In this document: positions 1 to 7,889 of the stretch, piece after piece
Layout: every line of letters starts with the position of its first letter
Numbering within the stretch: the stretch's first letter is position 1
From: an uncultured Coprococcus sp.
Lineage (GTDB): Bacteria; Bacillota_A; Clostridia; Lachnospirales; Lachnospiraceae
Direction: 5' to 3'
Assembly: GCA_900767685.1 (NCBI GenBank)
Contig: CAAGAB010000055.1
Span: 1 to 18,831 of the forward strand
DNA: 18,831 bases
Made by a program: the position numbers and the translations under genes
Notes under the pieces: generated by a model
The model's input: the letters and a program-made list of their open reading frames with translations, nothing else
Database searches by the model: none
What the model was told of the DNA's origin: nothing

Positions 1-2
1 AC

Positions 3-1727
3 CAGATCGCATTTTCTGGGGCTGAAGCTTTCCTTGAGCAGTACAAAGACAAGGCAACTGAGGAACAAATCATCGGTCACTTCGGACTCGGTTTCTACTC
101 AGCATTCATGGTTGCTGACAAGGTTACAATAGAGACAAAATCATATAAAGAAGACGAAGATGCTGTCTACTGGGAGTGTGAAGACGGTCTTGAGTATTCC
201 ATGAAGAAGAGCCTCAGAACAGAGCGTGGTACCACTATCACCTTGTATCTGAATGAGGACAGCTATGAATTTGCAAATGAATACAGGATCAAGGAAGTTA
301 TAGACAAGTACTGTTCATTCATGCCTGTTGAGATCTACTACACCAACGCTGACGCTCCAAAGGAAGATCCTAAGGATGCCACTGTTGATGTGGACGCAAA
401 GGATGTCGACGAAAAAGCAAACGACACTGAAAGCACCACAGACAGCAAGGCCACTGATGCTGAGAGTTCGACTGATGACACCAAAGATGAAAAGAAAGAT
501 GAAAATATCGAAGAAAAGCCAGAGGCTCCTAAGCCTCTCAACACCACTACCCCACTGTGGGCTAAGCATCCAAATGACTGCACAGATGAGGAGTACAAGG
601 AATTTTACAGAAAGGTATTCCACGATTATAAGGAGCCTCTGTTCTGGATACATTTGAACATGGATTACCCATTCAATCTGAAAGGTATCCTTTACTTCCC
701 TAAGATCAACACACAGTATGATAACCTTGAGGGAACCATCAAGCTGTACAACAATCAGGTATTTGTCGCTGATAACATCAAGGAAGTTATTCCTGAATTC
801 CTTATGCTGTTAAAGGGATGTATCGACTGTCCTGACCTTCCACTGAACGTATCACGTAGTGCGCTTCAGAACGATGGATTTGTCAAGAAGATATCTGATT
901 ACATCACTAAGAAGGTTGCCGACAAGCTCTCAGGCATGTACAAGGTGCACAGAGAGGACTACGAGAAGTACTGGGATGACATCAACCCATTTATCAAGTT
1001 TGGATGCCTTAAGGATCTCAAATTCCTCGACAAGATGAAGGACTACTGCATCTACAAGAATCTCGAGGGCAAATATCTTACACTTCCTGAGTATCTTGAG
1101 GCAGGAAAAGAAAAATATGAGAACAAGGTATTCTATGTAACTGACGAGCAGGCTCAGTCACAGTATATCAACATGTTCAAGAACGAGGGAATGGATGCCC
1201 TGATCATGACTCAGACCATTGACAGTCCATTTATCACCATGCTTGAGCAGAAGAACGAGAACGTTCACTTCTACAGAATAGATGCAGAGCTCTCTGATAA
1301 CTTCGTAGGCGAGGATCTCTCTGAGGAGACTGCAAAGGAATACAAGGATAAACTCACCGCTACATTTGAGAAGGCTCTTGATATGAAGAACCTCAACGTA
1401 AAAGTTGAGTCACTGAAGGATGAGAACACATCTTCTATCCTCACACAGCCTGAGGAGACCAGACGTATGCAGGAAATGATGAAGATGTACGGAATGGCAG
1501 GCATGGATCCTTCTATGTTCGGTCAGGGCGAGGGCGAAACTCTCATACTGAACAGCAATAACAAGCTGGTTAAGTATGTACTTGACAATCCTGACGGAGA
1601 GAACACAGCAACAATCTGCTGCCAGCTGTATGATCTGGCTGTACTTGCCAACCGTCCGCTGTCTGCAGATGCAATGACCAAGTTCATAGCAAGGAGCAAC
1701 GAGGTTCTCGGAATACTTGCCAAATAA
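3..1727 (+). CDS. htpG: Molecular chaperone HtpG (bacterial Hsp90), N-terminus cut by window
   Basis: ATP-dependent homodimeric Hsp90 chaperone of the cytosol. The frame is open from base 3, 35 codons before the first ATG at 108, so that ATG is internal. The visible protein is 574 aa. Its first residues match the IAxSG segment and the ATP-lid motif GHFGLGFYSAF of the GHKL ATPase domain, so by comparison with E. coli HtpG about 90 N-terminal residues, including the catalytic Glu helix, lie outside the window. The middle domain starts at TPLW and DEEYKEFY and holds the conserved NVSRSALQ segment. The C-terminal dimerisation domain ends in ANRPLSADAMTKFI. An acidic, Asp/Glu/Lys/Thr-rich linker of about 65 residues (bases 345-542) separates the N and middle domains; E. 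coli has a shorter, less acidic one. No frameshift is seen. A strong terminator follows. Confidence 0.96.
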   Translation, partial: QIAFSGAEAFLEQYKDKATEEQIIGHFGLGFYSAFMVADKVTIETKSYKEDEDAVYWECEDGLEYSMKKSLRTERGTTITLYLNEDSYEFANEYRIKEVIDKYCSFMPVEIYYTNADAPKEDPKDATVDVDAKDVDEKANDTESTTDSKATDAESSTDDTKDEKKDENIEEKPEAPKPLNTTTPLWAKHPNDCTDEEYKEFYRKVFHDYKEPLFWIHLNMDYPFNLKGILYFPKINTQYDNLEGTIKLYNNQVFVADNIKEVIPEFLMLLKGCIDCPDLPLNVSRSALQNDGFVKKISDYITKKVADKLSGMYKVHREDYEKYWDDINPFIKFGCLKDLKFLDKMKDYCIYKNLEGKYLTLPEYLEAGKEKYENKVFYVTDEQAQSQYINMFKNEGMDALIMTQTIDSPFITMLEQKNENVHFYRIDAELSDNFVGEDLSEETAKEYKDKLTATFEKALDMKNLNVKVESLKDENTSSILTQPEETRRMQEMMKMYGMAGMDPSMFGQGEGETLILNSNNKLVKYVLDNPDGENTATICCQLYDLAVLANRPLSADAMTKFIARSNEVLGILAK

Positions 1728-1760
1728 TCTTACGGAAGTCCTCAGCAGATGGAATATCCA

Positions 1761-1810
1761 TAAAAATAAAGCAGCCATCATTTTTTTGATGATGGGCTGC
1801 TTTATTTTTA
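1761..1810. terminator. Bidirectional rho-independent terminator between htpG and map
   Basis: A near-perfect hairpin: TAAAAATAAAGCAGCC (1761-1776) pairs with GGCTGCTTTATTTTTA (1795-1810), with an ATCAT/ATGAT inner pair. The A-rich left and T-rich right flanks give a U-tract on both strands. It lies between the ends of convergent htpG (+) and map (-) and can serve both. Confidence 0.9.
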
Positions 1811-1866
1811 TAGATTTTATATGGCCTCTGTTTGAGAACTTTCTTTTATTATTAAATTTCTACTAA

Positions 1867-2739
1867 TTAGTGTGCGAGGATCTCAACTCCGTGATCTGTC
1901 ATGACGAGTGTGTACTCCCACTGTGCAGATGGTGATCCATCTTCTGTGTATATCGTCCAGCCGTCATCAGCATCCTGATATACATCAGGTCCGCCAAGGT
2001 TGATCATAGGCTCTATGGTGAACACCATCCCCGGTGCAAGCACATAATCTTTGCCAGGCTGTCCGATATGGCATACATATGGATCCTCATGTATCGCAAG
2101 ACCAACTCCATGGCCTCCGATCTCCCTTACAACTGAATATCCCTGCTCCTGTGCAAATTTGTTGATGGCATAACCTATGTCTCCTATTGTCACATAAGGC
2201 TTGCTGCAGACCTCCACGCCTATATCAAGCGCCCTCTTTGTATCCTCGACAAGTTTCTTCCAAGCCGGATCCACATCACCCAGCATGAACATTCTGGATG
2301 AGTCTCCGAAATATCCATTGTACTCTGTTGTACAGTCTATATTGACAATGTCTCCATCCTGAAGAATGATATCATCACTTGGAATACCGTGACACACCAC
2401 ATCATTTACAGATATACATACACTCTTTGGATATCCTTCATATCCAAGGCATGCAGGAATCGCATTTACAGACTTGGTATAATTATAGATGAGATCATCA
2501 AGCTCTCTTGTCGACACACCGATCTTTACAAATGGGGTAATATAATCAAGCACATCTGTATTGATCTTTGATGCAATTCTTATCCCTTCTATCTGCTCTG
2601 AGTTCTTGATCATCTTGTGTGTTGGAATCTTGAATCCTTTGTTCTTCATGTCCTCAAACTTCTCATCCAGTGCCAGATGACACGCCTTATATTTCTTTCC
2701 GCTGCCACACCAGCAAATGTCGTTTCTTCCAAGTTTCAT
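1867..2739 (-). CDS. map: Type I methionine aminopeptidase with N-terminal SEC-C zinc motif
   Basis: Removes the initiator methionine from nascent proteins; a cytosolic dinuclear-metal peptidase. The 290 aa protein begins with a SEC-C motif (C9-x-C11...C20-H21, CWCGSGKKYKACH), which in SecA binds zinc and helps ribosome/SecB contact. The pita-bread peptidase domain covers about residues 40-290. The five metal ligands are all visible: D135 (NIDCT), D146 (FGDSSR), H210 (GGHGVG), E243 (IEPM) and E275 (QWEYT). H117 (VCHGIP) fits the substrate-contact His. The start is set by AGGAAAGAGG six bases upstream of ATG. It lies 155 bp downstream of the sulfatase gene on the same strand with no clear terminator between, so read-through is possible. 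SEC-C-tagged MetAPs are known in Clostridia. Confidence 0.96.
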   Translation of the reverse strand: MKLGRNDICWCGSGKKYKACHLALDEKFEDMKNKGFKIPTHKMIKNSEQIEGIRIASKINTDVLDYITPFVKIGVSTRELDDLIYNYTKSVNAIPACLGYEGYPKSVCISVNDVVCHGIPSDDIILQDGDIVNIDCTTEYNGYFGDSSRMFMLGDVDPAWKKLVEDTKRALDIGVEVCSKPYVTIGDIGYAINKFAQEQGYSVVREIGGHGVGLAIHEDPYVCHIGQPGKDYVLAPGMVFTIEPMINLGGPDVYQDADDGWTIYTEDGSPSAQWEYTLVMTDHGVEILAH

Positions 2740-2787
2740 AACTAACCTCTTTCCTGTTATTTACATTAAATCTGACTCTCATATCCA

Positions 2788-2806
2788 TATCATCGGTCAA
2801 ATGATA
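2788..2806. repeat. Short inverted repeat in the map leader region
   Basis: TATCAT (2788-2793) and ATGATA (2801-2806) are perfect arms around a 7-base spacer, in the 155-bp gap upstream of map. It could be an operator or a weak leader hairpin. AT-rich six-base arms occur by chance, so support is low. Confidence 0.25.
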
Positions 2807-2894
2807 ATATGATCTTACGGTTGACTGTTTCACACCCACATGTAAATATAATACATTTTGGATAGAACTTCTACATTTTATGTGATAAATATTG

Positions 2895-5030
2895 TCATTT
2901 GCCGAGATAGTCAGCAACATAATTGTAATATCCCGTCTCTGTTATGTTGTCAGCGGCGGTGAATTTGTCTGCAACATAGAGCTGCATAGCCTCAAATGTT
3001 TCATCTGACACATTCCCTCTGACTATCTGATCCCAGGACGCATTGTATTCATATGCATCTGTGATATAACTTCTGTCCGGGAACAATACAAGCCCAGGAC
3101 TGTCAGACAATATATCCCTGCCTACTATGAGCCTTGAATCAAACTCTGCCCCCATCAGATTAAGCATAGTCGGAAGTATATCTATACTGCTGCATACCTT
3201 TTCCACCCGAACCGGCTTTTTCATGGAACCAGACCATATGGTAAGTCTGCTCCTGTATGCATCAAGATCATTTCCAAAGCTCTGTCCTGCCAGCTCATCC
3301 ACGACCTCCATATTGTCATATGGAACGTGATCTCCTGCCAAAACTATAACCGTTTTGTCAAGAAGATCTCTCTTTTCAAGTCTTTCAAGCAATTCCTCCA
3401 GCATCCTCTCCATCTCGTACTGTGATGCAAGATATGCCTTTGTCGTATCTGAATAATTAAGGTCTGCCACCACATCCTTATTCTTCTCCGACATCGCATT
3501 TGCCGCACCATATCCATATGGTACGTGCCCACTTACGGTGAGATAATACAGATGGAATGGCCGATCCTTTGTATATTTGTCAAATGTCTCCTCCAGCATG
3601 ACCAGGTCCGACTGTGGCCAGATGTCCTGTCCATACTCATCTGTCTGGTATTCCAGTCCATTTCCGCTGGCTATCCACTCGTATCCCAGAGCTGGATGAG
3701 TTATGTTTCTGTCATAATATGTATAATCATTGTCGTGGAAACCATAACAGCTATAGCCCATGCGCTTTAAAGTATTTGCCATCGAAAAATACATGCCTTT
3801 TTCATTGTCCGCCGATCTACACATACTGAGATATCCACCATTCTTTGTAGGACTGCCCATCAGATTGGCATACTCACCGCCCAGAGTGGAACCATACCAA
3901 AGTGGCTGATAATAATTCTCAAACACAAAGCCCTCATCAGCAAGCTTAGAAAGTGCCGGGAACAACCCGGATTCCAGTGCATATCCGGTAAATCCTTCAG
4001 CCGTTATCCATATTACATTGTATCCTTCAAACATTCCTGTATATTCATTCTTTTTTGTAGGGGTGACACTCTTAAAATATTCGCTCAAGGACGAGACTGC
4101 ATCGCTGCCCGAAAGTTCATTTATCGCATCAAAATCGAGATCCATAACATTCGGAGAAGCATCAACCGGTGTCTCCGTAGTGGATTCCTCAGTAGTTGCC
4201 TGCTCATTGATACTGTCATAATGCAAGTCTTTTTCAGTCATATCCAAGTTTGAAGCCTCATCCGCATTTGTAGTATCTGCAGGTGAATTTCCTCTACTTT
4301 CAAGCGGATCAATGGCATTGTCCATCCCCGCAGATGCAAAGCTTATCTGTCCCTTATCTGAACCGCTAGTCACGTTCTCCCTCACATCAACCACGAAGCT
4401 CTCTATAACTCCGAGCTTTTCCACAGCAAGATCCACAGACGTATACTGACTATAAACCTTATATGGACTGTACACATCCAAGTCTACAGCCCACATGACC
4501 ATGACCGTTGCGATATACATAACTGCAACGGCTCCTACACAGATCAGATTCACCCACCATCTACGTCTTTCGAATGACATCAACGTCCAAATCAACACAA
4601 TCGCTATAACGACCGGAATCACAAGCAGCACAATATCCGATATGTCAGTTTTCATGTTAGACAATACCGTATCTGCATTGTCCGCAGCCTGGTTTCCAAA
4701 TCGTATCGTTCCCATGACCGAGAGATAATTGTTGAACACAGAGTGATATACATACTGTGCAACAAATAGCACACCTATGAACAAAGCCAGCACAGTAGCT
4801 ATTATCTTGTTTACTATAACAGAGAAAACATTTGTAATGATTCCCAATACCCCACCGCCGACCAGTGCAAATATGGCTATCAGCAACACATTGCCAGTCT
4901 TTATACCGAAATTAAGACCATGAAATAAAAGTTCGTAATATAACAGCATAGTTGTAAATAAAATCCATCCGGACCATTTGCCCAAGCTTTCTCTCAGATT
5001 ACGTTCTTCATTCTTATTATATTTTGACAT
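2895..5030 (-). CDS. LTA-synthase-family membrane sulfatase (phosphoglycerol transferase-like)
   Basis: An alkaline-phosphatase-superfamily enzyme of the lipoteichoic acid synthase type, likely transferring or cleaving phosphoglycerol groups outside the membrane. From the chosen start it is 711 aa. Five hydrophobic helices lie at about residues 22-36, 47-70, 75-96, 131-151 and 159-182. A long acidic Ser/Thr-rich stretch (about 220-330) precedes the extracellular domain. Active-site candidates are E345 (ITAEGF), nucleophile T382 (YGSTLGGE) and D567-H568 (AGDHVPY). The motifs differ from classical LtaS (LES, GKTSD), so the product could be another glycerophosphate polymer. I start at MSKYNK because GGAG lies six bases upstream; the frame stays open to an ATG at 5081, but that one has no good ribosome binding site and sits beside the terminator. 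Confidence 0.85.
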   Translation of the reverse strand: MSKYNKNEERNLRESLGKWSGWILFTTMLLYYELLFHGLNFGIKTGNVLLIAIFALVGGGVLGIITNVFSVIVNKIIATVLALFIGVLFVAQYVYHSVFNNYLSVMGTIRFGNQAADNADTVLSNMKTDISDIVLLVIPVVIAIVLIWTLMSFERRRWWVNLICVGAVAVMYIATVMVMWAVDLDVYSPYKVYSQYTSVDLAVEKLGVIESFVVDVRENVTSGSDKGQISFASAGMDNAIDPLESRGNSPADTTNADEASNLDMTEKDLHYDSINEQATTEESTTETPVDASPNVMDLDFDAINELSGSDAVSSLSEYFKSVTPTKKNEYTGMFEGYNVIWITAEGFTGYALESGLFPALSKLADEGFVFENYYQPLWYGSTLGGEYANLMGSPTKNGGYLSMCRSADNEKGMYFSMANTLKRMGYSCYGFHDNDYTYYDRNITHPALGYEWIASGNGLEYQTDEYGQDIWPQSDLVMLEETFDKYTKDRPFHLYYLTVSGHVPYGYGAANAMSEKNKDVVADLNYSDTTKAYLASQYEMERMLEELLERLEKRDLLDKTVIVLAGDHVPYDNMEVVDELAGQSFGNDLDAYRSRLTIWSGSMKKPVRVEKVCSSIDILPTMLNLMGAEFDSRLIVGRDILSDSPGLVLFPDRSYITDAYEYNASWDQIVRGNVSDETFEAMQLYVADKFTAADNITETGYYNYVADYLGK

Positions 5031-5083
5031 ACACTTCTCCATCTTCCGCAACACCATTCTCTTATGACACCGCACCTGCATAC

Positions 5084-5127
5084 AAAAAAAATAAAGATGC
5101 AGCTACAATGCACTACACCTTTATTTT
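5084..5127 (-). terminator. Probable terminator after the pyr cluster
   Basis: On the minus strand AAAATAAAG (5127-5119) pairs with CTTTATTTT (5096-5088) and runs straight into a T tract (5090-5084). The stem is AT-rich with a 22-base loop, so the strength is uncertain. The position between pyrE and the sulfatase gene fits. Confidence 0.55.
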
Positions 5128-5160
5128 ATATATTATTCTAATAGATTTTACAACATTTTT

Positions 5161-5205
5161 GGCTTGTGAATTTTTAGCGCATTTGCGCCACTGAATATTC
5201 AAGCC
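5161..5205. repeat. Two-tier inverted repeat just after the pyrE stop
   Basis: Outer arms GGCTTGTGAAT (5161-5171) and ATTCAAGCC (5197-5205) pair with a two-base bulge. Inside them GCGCA (5177-5181) pairs with TGCGC (5184-5188). It lies five bases past the pyrE stop codon. There is no U tract directly after it on the minus strand, so it looks like a 3'-end stabilising or processing hairpin more than a terminator. Confidence 0.5.
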
Positions 5206-5209
5206 GAAT

Positions 5210-5884
5210 CTATTTTACACCATACTGATCATAATATGCGTCTATGGCTGCCTTTAATGTATCATCAATGATAACTCTGCCCTTGTACTCCTTATTGTAC
5301 AGATGCTCAACAACCTCTGCCATGGTTACGATGGCTGTTGTCTTGATGCCGTAATTCTCCTCGATCTCGGTGAGAGCACTCTTCTCGCCCTGTCCTCTCT
5401 CCATTCTGTCAACAGATACGACAAGACCCATAACATCCACATCGCCCTGTGCCTTGATGATAGGAAGTGTCTCCTGAATAGATGTTCCAGCTGTTGTGAC
5501 ATCCTCTATGATAACAACCTTATCTCCATCCTGTATAGGGCTTCCAAGAAGTATTCCCTTATCTCCGTGATCCTTTACCTCTTTTCTGTTTGAACAATAC
5601 TTGATATCCTCGTCATACATCTCTGCGATGGACATAGTAGTTGCAACTGTAAGAGGAATTCCCTTATATGCAGGTCCAAATAATACATCAAAATCAAGTC
5701 CGAACTCAGCGTTGATAGCCTCTGCATAGTACTCACCAAGTCTCTTGAGCTGTGCTCCTGTTCTATAGAAACCTGTATTTACAAAAAATGGTGTCTTTCT
5801 GCCACTCTTGGTAACGAAATCTCCAAACTTGAGCACGTTACAGTCGATCATAAACTCTATAAATTCCTTCTTGTACTGTTCCAT
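5210..5884 (-). CDS. pyrE: Orotate phosphoribosyltransferase
   Basis: Joins orotate and PRPP to form OMP, the fifth step of UMP synthesis, in the cytosol. From the chosen start it is 224 aa, usual for the family. The type I PRTase PRPP-binding motif is VVIIEDVTTAGTS (about 123-135). The flexible catalytic loop is near NRKEVKDHGDKG (99-110), and TPFFVNTGFY (31-40) is the N-terminal orotate/phosphate region. The frame stays open upstream to an ATG at 5950, but AGGAGG ten bases before the ATG at 5884 decides the start. It is the last pyr gene; a 218-bp gap before it holds its own promoter, so it may be expressed partly apart from pyrF-K-D. Confidence 0.95.
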   Translation of the reverse strand: MEQYKKEFIEFMIDCNVLKFGDFVTKSGRKTPFFVNTGFYRTGAQLKRLGEYYAEAINAEFGLDFDVLFGPAYKGIPLTVATTMSIAEMYDEDIKYCSNRKEVKDHGDKGILLGSPIQDGDKVVIIEDVTTAGTSIQETLPIIKAQGDVDVMGLVVSVDRMERGQGEKSALTEIEENYGIKTTAIVTMAEVVEHLYNKEYKGRVIIDDTLKAAIDAYYDQYGVK

Positions 5885-5983
5885 AACTCTGAATCCTCCT
5901 GTTTTAGCCTCTTTTTCATTTTCAACTCTGCAATCCGGATTCCAATACAAAAACTAGCTTATATCAGAATCTCAATCTCACAA

Positions 5984-6012
5984 AGTATATCATCGAATAT
6001 GTAATTTTTCAA
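5984..6012 (-). promoter_or_regulatory. Sigma-A type promoter upstream of pyrE
   Basis: On the minus strand TTGAAA (6012-6007) is followed after exactly 17 bases by TATACT (5989-5984). The predicted start near 5977 gives a leader of about 90 nt before pyrE. I see no clear PyrR-type attenuator hairpin in that leader. A direct repeat of AATCGGGCA lies about 20 bases farther upstream. Confidence 0.6.
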
Positions 6013-6102
6013 CCAGACAATTATCTATGCCCGATTGTTGCCCGATTATGGCTGATTGCCGTGTCAGATCACATAATATAAATTGTCACATCATGTACAA
6101 AA

Positions 6103-7017
6103 TCACTTCACGCAGCCGATAAGTTCATGTATATCGCTGATGGAATTCTTCCTCATATACTCCTCAATACCCTTGATTATCTCAACTGTCGCATATGGGT
6201 TGTGGAAATTCGCTGTACCAACAGCAACCGCACTTGCTCCAACCATGATCATCTCAAGTGCATCCTCAGTTGTTGCAACTCCTCCCATTCCGATGATAGG
6301 AAGCTTTATCGCATTTGCAACCTGATATACCATCCGCACTGCTATCGGATGGATCGCGGGACCAGACACACCGGCGGTCTTGTTTGCAACCGCAAATGTC
6401 CTCCTGTTCACGTCTATCTTCATACCGGTCAGGGTGTTGATGAGTGATACCGCATCAGCGCCGCCTGCCTCAGCAGCCCTTGCCATCTCTGTTATATCTG
6501 TGACATTCGGGCTGAGCTTCATGATGATCGGCTGCTTTGCCGCTGCTTTCACCGCCTTTGTTATATCATAGAGCGCATCCGGCTGCTGACCAAATGCAAT
6601 TCCGCCCTCTTTTACATTTGGACATGATACATTGATCTCGAGCAGATCCACGTCACAGTCGCCAAGCTTTTCCACGCAGTCCACGTAGTCTTCCTTGGAC
6701 TTTCCACACACATTGACGATTATCTTCGTATCATAATCTCTGAGGAATGGGATATCCCTCTTCTTGAACACATCTATTCCTGGGTTCTGAAGTCCTATGG
6801 CATTCATCATTCCACCGTATGTCTCCGCTATACGAGGTGTAGGATTGCCCGGCCAAGGCACATTTGCAACACCCTTGGTGGTCACTGCACCGAGTTGTGA
6901 AAGATCCACAAACTCGCTGTACTCCATACCTGAGCCAAATGTTCCTGATGCAACTGTTATAGGGTTCTTGAGAGTAACACCCGCTATATCCACTGACATA
7001 TTGATCTTATCTGACAT
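6103..7017 (-). CDS. pyrD: Dihydroorotate dehydrogenase B, catalytic subunit (class 1B)
   Basis: Oxidises dihydroorotate to orotate with FMN; in class 1B the electrons pass through PyrK to NAD. The 304 aa TIM-barrel protein has the class 1 active-site cysteine C132 in NVSCPNVKEGG, the N-terminal SGTFGSG (24-30) FMN/substrate region, IMKLSPNV, and the C-terminal GMGGV and VGTANF phosphate-binding segments. The start at 7017 is set by AGGAGG upstream; the frame extends to an ATG at 7062 inside pyrK, which is less likely. ATG and the pyrK TAA share one base (TAATG), which suggests translational coupling and agrees with the heterotetrameric PyrD2K2 complex. Confidence 0.96.
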   Translation of the reverse strand: MSDKINMSVDIAGVTLKNPITVASGTFGSGMEYSEFVDLSQLGAVTTKGVANVPWPGNPTPRIAETYGGMMNAIGLQNPGIDVFKKRDIPFLRDYDTKIIVNVCGKSKEDYVDCVEKLGDCDVDLLEINVSCPNVKEGGIAFGQQPDALYDITKAVKAAAKQPIIMKLSPNVTDITEMARAAEAGGADAVSLINTLTGMKIDVNRRTFAVANKTAGVSGPAIHPIAVRMVYQVANAIKLPIIGMGGVATTEDALEMIMVGASAVAVGTANFHNPYATVEIIKGIEEYMRKNSISDIHELIGCVK

Positions 7018-7781
7018 TACAGCTCCACCTCCTCTGCATAGAATACAGGACCGTCCTTGCATATCCTTCTGTTATGTACCTGTGAGTGTTCGTCTATATC
7101 CTTAGTCTTGCATACACAGGCGAGACATGCGCCCACTCCACACGCCATCTTCTCCTCCATGGATATCTGACACTCAATGCCCTTCTCCATGGCGTAAGCC
7201 TTGATTCCACGAAGCATAGGAGTCGGACCACATGCATATATGACAGCACCGTCCACGCCGTATTCCTTTATGGCATCTATTACATTGCCCTTCACACCGT
7301 GCTGTCCATCCTCAGATGACATGTACACGTGTGCGTACGGCTCAAACTCTTCGTTAAGAAAGATTTCGTCCCTGTATCCGAGTACAACCGACTTCTCGCA
7401 ATCAAGCTCCTTTGCAAGCTGAAGCATAGGTGGGATTCCTATACCGCCGCCTATCAGGATCGCCTTTTTGTCCGACTTCATGAAACCATTTCCAAGAGGT
7501 CCCAATATATCCACGGTATCGCCTGCCACAAGCTGTGAGAACTCCTTTGTTCCAAATCCAACCACTCTGTACACAAGACGAAGTGTACCCTTCTCGCTAT
7601 CTATGCCACAGAGGCTGATAGGTCTCGGGAGCATCTTGCTGCCATCATGAGTGTACACAGACACAAACTGTCCTGCTATAGCCTGTACAGCTATCTCAGG
7701 TGCCTCAAGCACCAGACTGTATACGTCAGTGGCAAGAGTCTCCTGGCTGACCACCTTTGCTGTCATCTTAAGTTTGCCCAT
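7017..7781 (-). CDS. pyrK: Dihydroorotate dehydrogenase B, electron-transfer subunit
   Basis: An FAD and 2Fe-2S protein that passes electrons from PyrD to NAD. The 254 aa sequence shows an N-terminal FAD-binding barrel with RPISL (53-57), an NAD-binding fold starting at GGGIGIPP (111-118) with ACGPTPML (183-190), and the C-terminal cluster cysteines C214, C219, C222 and C241 in CGVGACLAC...C. That four-Cys pattern is diagnostic of PyrK among ferredoxin reductases. A GGAGG lies nine bases upstream of the ATG. It follows pyrF by 108 bp and overlaps pyrD by one base. Confidence 0.96.
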   Translation of the reverse strand: MGKLKMTAKVVSQETLATDVYSLVLEAPEIAVQAIAGQFVSVYTHDGSKMLPRPISLCGIDSEKGTLRLVYRVVGFGTKEFSQLVAGDTVDILGPLGNGFMKSDKKAILIGGGIGIPPMLQLAKELDCEKSVVLGYRDEIFLNEEFEPYAHVYMSSEDGQHGVKGNVIDAIKEYGVDGAVIYACGPTPMLRGIKAYAMEKGIECQISMEEKMACGVGACLACVCKTKDIDEHSQVHNRRICKDGPVFYAEEVEL

Positions 7782-7827
7782 AGTCTTCCTCCATCATCTC
7801 TTTATTATCAGTGTATTGCAGACTAAG

Positions 7828-7853
7828 TATATGCTGGATCTATTTAGCATATA
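7828..7853. repeat. Intercistronic hairpin between pyrF and pyrK
   Basis: TATATGCT (7828-7835) and AGCATATA (7846-7853) are perfect 8-base arms around a 10-base loop, in the 108-bp gap between pyrF and pyrK. No U tract follows on the minus strand, so it is not a standard terminator. An mRNA processing or stability hairpin is more likely. Confidence 0.45.
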
Positions 7854-7889
7854 TGATCTTGCCCAGTACGCAAACACTCTCTATCTCTC

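Noticed and set aside
315..657. Open frames on both strands inside htpG
   Set aside because: They arise from the low-complexity acidic linker (GAT/GAC/AAG codons) and have no start signal or family similarity.
1410..1781. Minus-strand open frame running from htpG into the terminator
   Set aside because: It overlaps the conserved end of htpG and the terminator stem, and its translation is Cys/His/Leu-rich without recognisable features.
5885..6102. PyrR attenuator or uracil-responsive leader before pyrE
   Set aside because: I looked for anti-terminator/terminator pairs and a PyrR anti-antiterminator loop and found only a promoter and a short direct repeat.
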